5,297 bases of DNA, taken from contig DIAV01000152.1 in assembly GCA_002415895.1 (NCBI GenBank), positions 1 through 5,297 on the forward strand, written 5' to 3'. Position numbers and translations under genes: made by a program. Numbering within the stretch: the stretch's first letter is position 1; each line of letters begins with the position of its first letter. Below are positions 1 through 5,297 of the stretch, in pieces. Under the pieces are notes generated by a model. The model worked only from the letters and a program-made list of their open reading frames with translations. It ran no database searches and was not told where the DNA came from. The DNA comes from Anaerolineales bacterium UBA5069. Its GTDB lineage: Bacteria > Chloroflexota > Anaerolineae > Caldilineales > Caldilineaceae.

Positions 1-2469
1 AACCGTGATGGTGCGCGTCTTGCGCGTGTTTGTGATTGTGCAAACAACGTTATCACCTTCGCTCAGCGTCATGCCGCCGAGATTGAGTTGCCCGCTGTTT
101 TGAGCAATGACCACATCGCCCTTCTTGCACACAATCGCGGTGCTGTAGTTGGCAATGTCTGTTGACGCATTCGGCGTTTCGCCAACGCTAAGCGGATTCG
201 TGTTGATGGTCTGTGCGCCTGTAGAGCCGCCATTGCCCACATTCGATGCAAAGGTCACGTTGTTAATCTGCAGGTTGAACCTGCCCGCATCGGTGTAACC
301 GGCAGGCGCCACAACAACCTTGTTCACAGTAACGGTGCCCGTCTTGCGCGTGTTGGTGAAGGTGCAGACGATGTCCTGCCCCTCGCCCACGGCGACAGTA
401 CCGGCAATGCCTGTATTGCCCGTTACGTCGACTGCTTGCGTTGTGCCGTCAAGCACACAGGCCAGCGTCGAGTTGTAGTTGGCCGCGCTCGCACCGCTCT
501 CACTAATGTTATAGCGACCAGTGGCCAGAACCTGCTCGCCGGTGCTGCCACCGTGCGTTTGGTCCGGCTTCGAAATCACGCCGTCAATCACCAGCGTCCA
601 CAGGCTGCCGTCCGGGCTTGGGATTGCTTTCTTGACCTCAAGCTTGCCCTGCTTGCGCGTGTTGGTAAAGGTGCAGGTGACGTTGTCGTTATTGGCAATC
701 TGCAGCCCGCTGATTGTGCGCGTGCTGCTGTTGTAGGTGCCGTTGTTGCCATTCGTTGCACCCGTGCAGAGAGCGGTTGTGTTGAAGAGCGCTGGGTCAG
801 TCGCCGGGCTTGAGCCGCCCAACTCGGCAATCGCATAAGTGCCCGAGTTGACCTTGAACGGGAGGGTGCTGCTCTGGCCGAGCCCCGTTACCGCGAGCGG
901 CTGTGTCGACGGTGTCGGCCCTGTTACGCCAAAGCTCCAGCTTGTATTGGGGGTGTTGCTCGGCCCTGCCACCACCTTTGTAATGACCAGGCTGCCGCTC
1001 TTGCGCGCGTTCGTAAAGGTGCAAACGATGACGTCGCCGGAGGCAACTGTAATGGGGCTAATGGTTGCACCCGTGCCGGAGACCGGGGGAACAAGCGCCA
1101 CACCCTTGTTTGTGCAGGCATACGTTGCGTTGTAATTGAGCAGGTTCGTGGCCGGAGAGGCGCCGCCGGTTTCGGAGAAGGAGAAAGCGCCGGGCGTCAC
1201 AACACGCGTCCCGGTCGTACCACCATTCGGCTGGTTGGGGGCCGTGTAGTCGAAGGTGTCGCCAGGGCCGTTAATGGTCAGGTTGAAGGCGCCAGGGTCG
1301 CCCAGCGGGGTGACAACCTTCTTCACCTCAACGGTCGCCGTCTTGCGGGTGTTGGTGATGGTGCAGATGATGTCGTCATTGGGCTGGATGTTCCATGACA
1401 CGGAGGTCGCGGTGACAGGGCCAGCCACCACTGTGGTTGGCGAGCCGCGCTTGACGCAGGTGATGGAATTGGTGTAGTCACCCAGGTTGGTGCTGTTGGC
1501 GCCGGCGCTCTCGCCCACTGAGACTGTGGCGCCTGGTGTGGCGCTCGTGCCGGCATCCACAAGCAGGCTACCGGTGCTGGTAATGGGACCCGAAATGCCG
1601 GCCGCCAGGTTGGTGTCATAGGCATTGGCCGTACGTTGGGTACCGTTTATTAGCAGGTTGAAGCGGCCAGTCTCCTGTGCAAGGGGCAGCGCCGAGACAA
1701 CGTCCTTGCGGACTTCTACCCTGGCGGAGCGCCGAAAGACAATGTTGGCAACGTTGACATTACCGTAGAAACACTTCGGCGATGAAGAGGGTGCTGTGTT
1801 CAACGCCGTGTTGCAGACTGCACCCGCGTTCACATCCCAGGATGTGCCTGCGCTCACCGTCAACCTGTCTACGCCATCAGTGGCGTTGCTGTCGCGGCAG
1901 ACAACGGTAATCGGCTGAAGCACTTTGAATGAAATCGCGTCTGTGCTGCGTATGTCGCCACAGGAATCGCCATCCTGATTGCGGTATGGGCCAAAGCCGT
2001 TCTGCAGTTGCGTAGTCGTCGGGTTCGTGTTGATCGGCGTAATTCTCGGCGACAAGATGTCGCGGTAGCAGGTCGCTCCATCCAGCGCGCTGCCGCCGTT
2101 CTCGCCCACAAAGATGCCCACGTCATACTTGGTTGTGGCGTTCGACTTCACCTCTGCACGCAGCGTAACGCTCAGGGATTCACCTTCAAGACACGACGTT
2201 ACCGACGTCAGGTTTGTGAACTGCGAAAACTTCACGTCATTTGAATTGCAGCTGAGCGTACTCGAGCCTCCAGCGGCGTCGTAGGCCTGCTGCATGCACA
2301 ACCCGCCTGGGATTCCGCTGGTATTGGTTTGCGCATACGCCCGCTCCGCCGTGGCAAAGAGCGCGAGCACAACGAAGAAGAGCGCGACGACAAAAGTCGC
2401 TCCACGCAACAACATAGGGTGGCTCTGCGTCGGTCCGTAATGATTTCGTGCAGCCTGAGGATTCTGCAT
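1..2469 (-). CDS. Large secreted SpaA/prealbumin-like repeat protein (3' end outside window)
   Basis: The frame is open for 823 codons from an ATG at 2469 to the window edge with no stop, so the protein is longer. An AAGGGGAA ribosome binding site lies 6 bases upstream of the ATG. Residues 1-46 form a long signal peptide: a basic start, a hydrophobic core at about 24-40 and a probable AYA|Q cleavage at 46/47. Residues 47-249 are a Cys-rich module with eight cysteines (58, 74, 93, 134, 170, 191, 219, 233) and the motifs YDVGIFVG and DGDSCGDI. From about 250 onward come five complete domains and the start of a sixth. Most end in a strand like CTFTNTRK and restart with V-x-V-x-K. This pattern is typical of prealbumin-fold/SpaA (CnaB-like) domains of surface proteins. 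The role is probably structural: a secreted or wall-associated stalk or adhesin. No enzyme motif is seen. The anchor or sorting signal, if any, lies outside the window. The family call is from memory of the motif, not a search. Confidence 0.88.
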   Translation of the reverse strand, partial: MQNPQAARNHYGPTQSHPMLLRGATFVVALFFVVLALFATAERAYAQTNTSGIPGGLCMQQAYDAAGGSSTLSCNSNDVKFSQFTNLTSVTSCLEGESLSVTLRAEVKSNATTKYDVGIFVGENGGSALDGATCYRDILSPRITPINTNPTTTQLQNGFGPYRNQDGDSCGDIRSTDAISFKVLQPITVVCRDSNATDGVDRLTVSAGTSWDVNAGAVCNTALNTAPSSSPKCFYGNVNVANIVFRRSARVEVRKDVVSALPLAQETGRFNLLINGTQRTANAYDTNLAAGISGPITSTGSLLVDAGTSATPGATVSVGESAGANSTNLGDYTNSITCVKRGSPTTVVAGPVTATSVSWNIQPNDDIICTITNTRKTATVEVKKVVTPLGDPGAFNLTINGPGDTFDYTAPNQPNGGTTGTRVVTPGAFSFSETGGASPATNLLNYNATYACTNKGVALVPPVSGTGATISPITVASGDVIVCTFTNARKSGSLVITKVVAGPSNTPNTSWSFGVTGPTPSTQPLAVTGLGQSSTLPFKVNSGTYAIAELGGSSPATDPALFNTTALCTGATNGNNGTYNSSTRTISGLQIANNDNVTCTFTNTRKQGKLEVKKAIPSPDGSLWTLVIDGVISKPDQTHGGSTGEQVLATGRYNISESGASAANYNSTLACVLDGTTQAVDVTGNTGIAGTVAVGEGQDIVCTFTNTRKTGTVTVNKVVVAPAGYTDAGRFNLQINNVTFASNVGNGGSTGAQTINTNPLSVGETPNASTDIANYSTAIVCKKGDVVIAQNSGQLNLGGMTLSEGDNVVCTITNTRKTRTITV
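19..1722 (-). repeat. Five tandem SpaA/CnaB-like protein domains with conserved DNA junctions
   Basis: These are domain repeats inside the large secreted protein. Approximate units by residue are 250-376, 377-490, 491-606, 607-709 and 710-817, that is bases 1722-1342, 1341-1000, 999-652, 651-343 and 342-19. Each unit has a Lys near the start (255, 384, 498, 614, 717), a Glu in a strand such as FSFSET or YNISES (320, 433, 549, 657, 764), and an Asn in the closing CT-F/I-TN strand (373, 487, 603, 706, 814). Each has two cysteines (338/369, 452/483, 568/599, 671/702, 781/810). Unit interiors have diverged widely. The closing-strand DNA is nearly identical, with CTTGCGCGTGTTGGT or close variants on the plus strand at 19, 343, 652, 1000 and 1342. 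The first unit is the most diverged and its start at about 250 is the least certain. Confidence 0.85.
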
Positions 2470-2473
2470 TTTG

Positions 2474-2481
2474 TTCCCCTT
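2474..2481 (-). promoter_or_regulatory. Ribosome binding site of the SpaA-like protein gene
   Basis: The minus strand reads AAGGGGAA, then 4 further bases to the ATG at 2469 (6 bases counted from the last G). It is a strong Shine-Dalgarno match at a good spacing, and it selects this ATG over the in-frame Met at residue 19, which would cut off the basic start of the signal peptide. Confidence 0.75.
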
Positions 2482-2510
2482 CAACTGGTTTACTGCTGTT
2501 TGCTCTGCCA

Positions 2511-2516
2511 ATTATT
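2511..2516 (-). promoter_or_regulatory. Possible -10 element for the SpaA-like protein gene
   Basis: The minus strand reads AATAAT, five of six matches to the sigma-70 -10 consensus, inside an AT-rich patch of otherwise GC-rich DNA. It lies about 42 bases upstream of the start codon. No good -35 is present at 16-18 bases. TTGTGA at 2537-2542 is 20 bases away, which is too far for a standard promoter. A separate promoter here is expected because a terminator-like hairpin precedes it at 2667-2733, but this particular site is a weak call. Confidence 0.25.
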
Positions 2517-2666
2517 TTTGGACACGCCCATGTACTTCACAAGCCACGCCAAAAAGCCACACCACGCTATCAAACTGCATCTTCATCTATCCACGCTGCC
2601 TGCAACCGACAAGCCCCTATGAGTCACACTGGAGCAGCGTCAGCGCACGCGCAATACGACCCTGAT

Positions 2667-2733
2667 ACAAAACCGCGACGGTCATCCTCCGCGACAAAGA
2701 ACGTGTCGCAAACAAGGGGGGTGACCGTCGCGG
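2667..2733 (-). terminator. Nested-hairpin intrinsic terminator after the double-DsbA gene
   Basis: A perfect 12-bp inverted repeat, CCGCGACGGTCA at 2673-2684 and TGACCGTCGCGG at 2722-2733, encloses a second perfect 6-bp hairpin (GCGACA at 2691-2696, TGTCGC at 2704-2709). On the minus strand the outer stem is followed at once by TTTTGT. The structure begins 5 bases after the TAG stop of the DsbA-like gene. Position, stem strength and T tract all fit a Rho-independent terminator for that gene. The inner hairpin in the loop is unusual. Confidence 0.75.
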
Positions 2734-2738
2734 CTGGA

Positions 2739-4313
2739 CTACTGGGCGGCTTCTATGAGGCTGTCAAGCATCTGCGCGAAATCGGCAACAGGGCGACTGC
2801 CGGCAAGCAATGTGCCCTCTCCGCCGAAAATGGCTACGAACGACGGTGTACTGCTGATAATGCCTTCAGCATCAAAGACATCATTCAGGACGCGTTCGAT
2901 CGGTTGCCGGCTATTGATGCATGTACTGAATGAATCGACGTCCAACTCCAAATCCTTCGCGATGGCCACAATTGCGCTCTCCGCATCAGCCGCCGTCCAC
3001 GCCGGATCAGTGGAAGCCCAATCGGCCTGGTTGGCATAGAGCGCGTCATGCATTGTCCAGAACTGTCCCTCGTCCGAAGCGCACTCGGTGGCGGCTGCGC
3101 CCAGCGGCGCCAGGGGGTGCATTTGCAGCGGTCGGTGCTTGAAGACCCAGCGCACCTTGCCTGTCTCCACGTAATCCTTGAAGATGGTGGGCGCGACTTG
3201 CGTGGCGTGCTGTGCGCAGGCCGGGCACTGCATGTCGCTGAACTCAATGATCGTCAACGTCGCATCGTCGCTGCCCAGCGTGTGGTCGCCATAGAGGTTG
3301 AAGCCCGGGTTCTCCGGGTCGGAAGCCAGCAACTCCTCCTGGGCCCAGGGGGGCAACTGCGGTTGCTGCTGCGCCTGCGGGTCGGCCGGCGGCGCCTCAC
3401 CTGCGAGCAAGGCGTCAATATACTGCTGGAAATAGTCAATGGGGTATGCACCGACAACCGTGAAGGTCTCGGGCAGCGTGTCGGTAAAGAGCACAAAGCT
3501 GGGTGTGCCGCTAAAGCCCAGCGCCGTTCCTTCGGCAATCCCCTCATCCACAGCGGCAATGTTTTCGCCGGATTCCATGCACGCGGCATAGACGGCGGCA
3601 TCTGCGCCCACTTCCGCGGCCGCATCGGCCAGGAACTCGCTGGGGTCGGCCACCTGGTTCCACTCACTTTGGCGGAAGAAGAGCTGGTCGTGCATAGCCC
3701 AGTAGGCCACCGGGTCCTCCTGGCCCACGCACCACGCGGCCTGATGGCCCTGGGGCGCGTTGGGGTGGAGCGAGGCAATGGGGAAGTCGCGGAAGACAAG
3801 CTTGAGCTTGCCGGTGAGGATGTACTCGTCAATCAGCGTGGGCAGCGTTTCCATCACATGGCGCCCGCAGAAGGGGCAAAGGTAGTCGCTGTACTCCACC
3901 ATGGTGACGGGTGCATCAGGATCGCCCATGAAGGGAAATCCGGCATCGGTGAAGCCCACAGGCTTGCCGTCAAAGTCGGCCATGTCGCCCAGCGTGGCGC
4001 TGGTCTGTGCGGCCATAACGGGCAGCGCATCAGCCGGCGGGCCAGACGTTGCGGTTACGGCTGTGGTCCCTGTAACGGCAGTTGTTGCCGTAATCGCTTC
4101 CGTCTCGCTCACGGTTGCACTCTCGGTGGCAGCGGGCGCAGCCTTGGTGGGCGCGGCGGCGGGCGTTGCGGCTGGTGTCGCAGCAATGCGGTTGGGACTT
4201 CCGGCAGCCAGCGTGGGCCGCGCCACAAGCAGGAGCGCGCCGCCAAGCAGCAACGCGACTGCCAAAAGAACGCGTGCGGTGATGGGTCGATGCGTGCGTT
4301 TCTCGGTCTTCAT
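2739..4313 (-). CDS. Exported tandem two-domain DsbA-like thiol-disulfide oxidoreductase
   Basis: The protein is 524 residues with a TAG stop. Residues 1-37 are a signal peptide or membrane anchor: basic MKTEKRTHRP, a hydrophobic stretch at about 14-31, and possible cleavage near TLA/AGS. Residues 38-100 are an Ala/Thr/Pro linker. Domain 1 (about 127-303) has VEYSDYLCPFC with active-site cysteines 146/149 and a cis-Pro loop GTPSF at 269-273. Domain 2 (about 338-524) has IEFSDMQCPAC with cysteines 363/366 and STPSF at 488-492. Both keep the FW/YW-x-MHD-x-L motif and a second Cys pair (195/245 and 411/465) seen in the DsbA/BdbD-like (Thioredoxin_4) group. Family knowledge says such proteins oxidise or isomerise disulfides outside the membrane. 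Most DsbA proteins have a single such domain, so the tandem form is less usual. No DsbB or VKOR partner is in the window. The next gene downstream codes for a Cys-rich secreted protein, a plausible client. An in-frame TTG at 4349 would add 12 residues, but it lacks a clear ribosome site and puts polar residues before the basic start. Confidence 0.93.
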   Translation of the reverse strand: MKTEKRTHRPITARVLLAVALLLGGALLLVARPTLAAGSPNRIAATPAATPAAAPTKAAPAATESATVSETEAITATTAVTGTTAVTATSGPPADALPVMAAQTSATLGDMADFDGKPVGFTDAGFPFMGDPDAPVTMVEYSDYLCPFCGRHVMETLPTLIDEYILTGKLKLVFRDFPIASLHPNAPQGHQAAWCVGQEDPVAYWAMHDQLFFRQSEWNQVADPSEFLADAAAEVGADAAVYAACMESGENIAAVDEGIAEGTALGFSGTPSFVLFTDTLPETFTVVGAYPIDYFQQYIDALLAGEAPPADPQAQQQPQLPPWAQEELLASDPENPGFNLYGDHTLGSDDATLTIIEFSDMQCPACAQHATQVAPTIFKDYVETGKVRWVFKHRPLQMHPLAPLGAAATECASDEGQFWTMHDALYANQADWASTDPAWTAADAESAIVAIAKDLELDVDSFSTCINSRQPIERVLNDVFDAEGIISSTPSFVAIFGGEGTLLAGSRPVADFAQMLDSLIEAAQ

Positions 4314-4327
4314 AGATTTGAGCTCAG

Positions 4328-4333
4328 TTCCTT
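4328..4333 (-). promoter_or_regulatory. Likely ribosome binding site of the double-DsbA gene
   Basis: The minus strand reads AAGGAA, 14 bases before the ATG at 4313. The match is good but the spacing is longer than the usual 5-9 bases. No better site precedes either the ATG or the in-frame TTG at 4349, so the start choice rests mainly on the signal-peptide shape. Confidence 0.4.
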
Positions 4334-4382
4334 GAGATAGATACTGCAACGGATGTCACGGAGCGGCCGGGTGCATGCGCGT

Positions 4383-4395
4383 GCGCACAGTGCGC
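4383..4395. promoter_or_regulatory. Short perfect dyad upstream of the double-DsbA gene
   Basis: GCGCAC-A-GTGCGC is a perfect 6-bp inverted repeat around one base, about 70 bases upstream of the ATG at 4313. A second dyad, GTGGC-AA-GCCAC, lies at 4419-4430, next to a TTGACT -35-like hexamer on the minus strand (4432-4437) that has no good -10. Either dyad could be an operator for the DsbA-like gene. Short dyads arise often by chance in GC-rich DNA, so this is only a candidate. Confidence 0.25.
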
Positions 4396-4834
4396 GCAGA
4401 GGTACGGTACACAAATGCGTGGCAAGCCACAAGTCAAGCAGCAACGCCGCAATGGCGGATGCTGCATTCTATTCTGTTGAGTGCGAAATGGTTGCGGTGG
4501 ATCGGGTTCGTGGATGCGCTTGCTTTGTCGCGGGCACGCACTTGCACGTGGGGTTTCGTGTGGCGATTGACAAGAAGCAGGGCACGAACGTATCGGCTAC
4601 GCGTATCGCCATTCGCATGGCACGAACGCGCGCCCTGGCCTGGGGGAGCCAGCGACTGTATACCATTGCCCGGTGCGTGCCTGTGCAGTGCCTTAAACCA
4701 GCAAGCACAACGCAGCAGCACTGCCAATGGGCGAAACCGGCCGCTTGCATTTATCGCACAAGCGGCTTCCAGCGCAGGCTGCACTTTGGGGGGGGAGCCT
4801 GGTTGAACAAGTGCACCGATGATGGGCACTGTGG

Positions 4835-4864
4835 TATATACGCTTATTTTCGCCAAACTTTGAA
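4835..4864 (-). promoter_or_regulatory. Possible sigma-70-like promoter in the gap
   Basis: On the minus strand TTCAAA (4859-4864) is followed 18 bases later by TATATA (4835-4840), each four of six to consensus, in an AT-rich island. If used, it would give the DsbA-like gene a leader of about 500 bases, or transcribe a small RNA. It could equally be chance. Confidence 0.2.
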
Positions 4865-5005
4865 TTTGCGCAAGTTACGCATTGGTCGCGCGTACAGCAG
4901 ACGTAGGCGAGCCGCACAAATATAAGCGCGTTGGCGTACCCAAAAGTTGCACGCCGGATTTGCATTTGATTCCTGTGTCAGGCGGAAAAGTTCGACATGC
5001 AGCGG

Positions 5006-5046
5006 ACAAACCGTGAGCGCCGTCATTGTCGGCGCTCACGGCTTGT
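5006..5046 (-). terminator. Strong hairpin, likely terminator of the gene entering from the right edge
   Basis: CCGTGAGCGCC (5011-5021) pairs perfectly with GGCGCTCACGG (5031-5041). An extra G-C pair (5022/5030) closes a 7-base loop, and a further ACAA/TTGT pairing lies beyond one mismatch. On the minus strand the stem is followed by TTTGT. It begins about 70 bases after the TGA stop at 5115. The T tract is short, so efficiency is uncertain. The plus-strand side (CTTGTTG) is less terminator-like, and no plus-strand gene precedes it. Confidence 0.65.
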
Positions 5047-5114
5047 TGAGAAGGCGTCAGCCGTGCGGGCGCGCAGTGATGCGCCCCCTCGTCATGTGCG
5101 CGAGCCGCCAAAAA

Positions 5115-5297
5115 TCAATAATAGCGGATACAGCGCGGCGGAAGAGGCGGTACATCAATCCAGATTCGGCAGCGTGGCGTTGGTGTCGGCGTCGGCGGCA
5201 CAGGTGTGTCTGTTGGCGGCGGCACAGGTGTGTCCGTTGGCGGCGGCACAAGTGTGTCTGTTGGCGGCGGCACAGGTGTGTCCGTTGGCGGCGGCAC
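5115..5297 (-). CDS. C-terminal end of a Pro/Thr-rich repeat protein (5' end outside window)
   Basis: This frame enters from the right edge and ends at a TGA (5117-5115). It reads PPPTDTPV repeated four times, then PPTPTPTP, then a short tail RCRIWIDVPPLPPRCIRYY. Pro/Thr stalks of this TDTPVPP type are common in secreted and surface proteins of Chloroflexota, where they act as extended linkers. Here the stalk lies almost at the C-terminus, with only about 19 residues after it, two of them Cys. A GTG at the very edge could be taken as a start, but the repeat continues to the edge without a break, so the gene almost certainly begins outside. The function cannot be told from the visible part. 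The unusual tail could mean a frameshift near 5160-5190, but the other frames look no better. Confidence 0.7.
   Translation of the reverse strand: MPPPTDTPVPPPTDTLVPPPTDTPVPPPTDTPVPPTPTPTPRCRIWIDVPPLPPRCIRYY
5191..5297. repeat. 24-bp in-frame tandem repeat (four units plus a partial fifth)
   Basis: Units lie at 5191-5214, 5215-5238, 5239-5262 and 5263-5286, and an 11-base partial at 5287-5297 continues past the edge. The plus-strand unit is GGCGGCGGCACAGGTGTGTC followed by YGTT. The Y base alternates T, C, T, C, giving a 48-bp higher-order period. Unit 3 has CAAGTG in place of CAGGTG, changing one Pro to Leu. The minus strand codes for eight residues per unit, so copy changes keep the frame. 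Confidence 0.9.

Larger units (their letters stand above)
4350..5005. other. Gene-poor intergenic stretch
   Basis: I see no convincing gene here. Open frames exist on both strands (for example 4353-4925 plus, 4434-4856 minus) but their products are Arg/Ala/Cys/His-rich with no recognisable motif, signal peptide or good ribosome site. Visible items are a hairpin with an 8-bp stem (GCCGCTTG at 4740-4747, CAAGCGGC at 4759-4766, loop of 11), a run of eight G at 4788-4795, a GGCACGAACG direct repeat at 4581 and 4619, and an AT-rich patch at 4835-4864. No tRNA or known riboswitch pattern was recognised. It may be a long leader, a decayed gene or an unknown small RNA. Confidence 0.5.

Noticed and set aside
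436..813. Plus-strand frames over the SpaA-like repeats (436-813, 839-1135, 1256-1477)
   Set aside because: They recur at the repeat period because the repeats recur on the other strand. Their products have no independent motifs, and the minus frame is open throughout with clear domain structure.
3254..3832. A 192-codon minus-strand frame overlapping the double-DsbA gene in another phase
   Set aside because: It is Ser/Arg/Pro-rich, lies entirely inside the DsbA-like gene and has no motif. It is a frame shadow.
3048..4340. A 430-codon plus-strand open frame antisense to the double-DsbA gene
   Set aside because: It lies opposite a gene with clear DsbA motifs. Its product is Gly/Arg/His-rich with no recognisable domain. 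Long antisense frames are expected when the coding strand has GC-rich third positions.
4314..4349. Upstream TTG start at 4349 for the double-DsbA gene
   Set aside because: It adds 12 residues ahead of a textbook basic signal-peptide start and has no Shine-Dalgarno sequence. The AAGGAA at 4328-4333 lies inside the extension and better serves the ATG at 4313.
4353..4925. Plus-strand 190-codon frame and the overlapping 140-codon minus frame (4434-4856) in the gap
   Set aside because: Neither has a good ribosome site, recognisable motif, signal peptide or protein-like composition, and they overlap on opposite strands.
5057..5251. Minus-strand frame giving a CRRQ/THL-type repeat over the 24-bp units
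   Set aside because: The phase reading PPPTDTPV is the well-known Pro/Thr stalk type. The CRRQ phase gives an implausible Cys/Arg-rich product.
5191..5297. CRISPR array
   Set aside because: The 24-bp units are directly adjacent with no spacers, and they code for an in-frame Pro/Thr repeat.

Overview
The window reads as part of a GC-rich bacterial chromosome carrying cell-surface and secreted protein genes, all on the minus strand. The best guess for the organism is a Chloroflexota-type bacterium. This rests on the Thr/Pro tails built from TDTPVPP-like repeats, the mixture of DsbA-like and prealbumin-fold secreted proteins, and the GC-rich codon use. It is inference from style, not from a marker gene.

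Layout, read in the direction of transcription (right to left). (1) 5297-5115: the C-terminal end of a gene that enters from the right edge, with a 24-bp tandem repeat coding for a Pro/Thr-rich stalk. It is followed by a strong hairpin (5006-5046) that probably ends its transcript. (2) About 5005-4314: roughly 690 bases with no convincing gene, holding a few dyads and an AT-rich promoter-like patch. (3) 4313-2739: a complete exported protein with two DsbA/thioredoxin-like domains in tandem (active sites CPFC and CPAC), probable thiol-disulfide oxidoreductases. A nested, GC-rich hairpin with a T tract (2667-2733) starts a few bases after its stop codon. (4) 2666-2470: an intergenic leader with a possible -10 and a good ribosome binding site. 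(5) 2469-1: the first 823 codons of a large secreted protein that runs off the left edge. It has a signal peptide, a Cys-rich N-terminal module of about 200 residues, then at least five prealbumin/SpaA(CnaB)-like repeats of 103-127 residues.

How they may work together: every SpaA-like repeat carries exactly two cysteines at an almost constant spacing (31, 31, 31, 31, 29 residues), and the N-terminal module has eight more. The neighbouring gene codes for an exported double DsbA protein. The simplest reading is a disulfide-rich surface or secreted fibre sitting beside its likely folding catalyst. The terminator between the two genes argues for separate transcripts. Each repeat also conserves a Lys, a Glu and an Asn at the places expected for a CnaB intramolecular isopeptide bond, so the fibre may be cross-linked in two ways. 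Most other open frames, including a 430-codon frame antisense to the DsbA gene, look like high-GC shadows.
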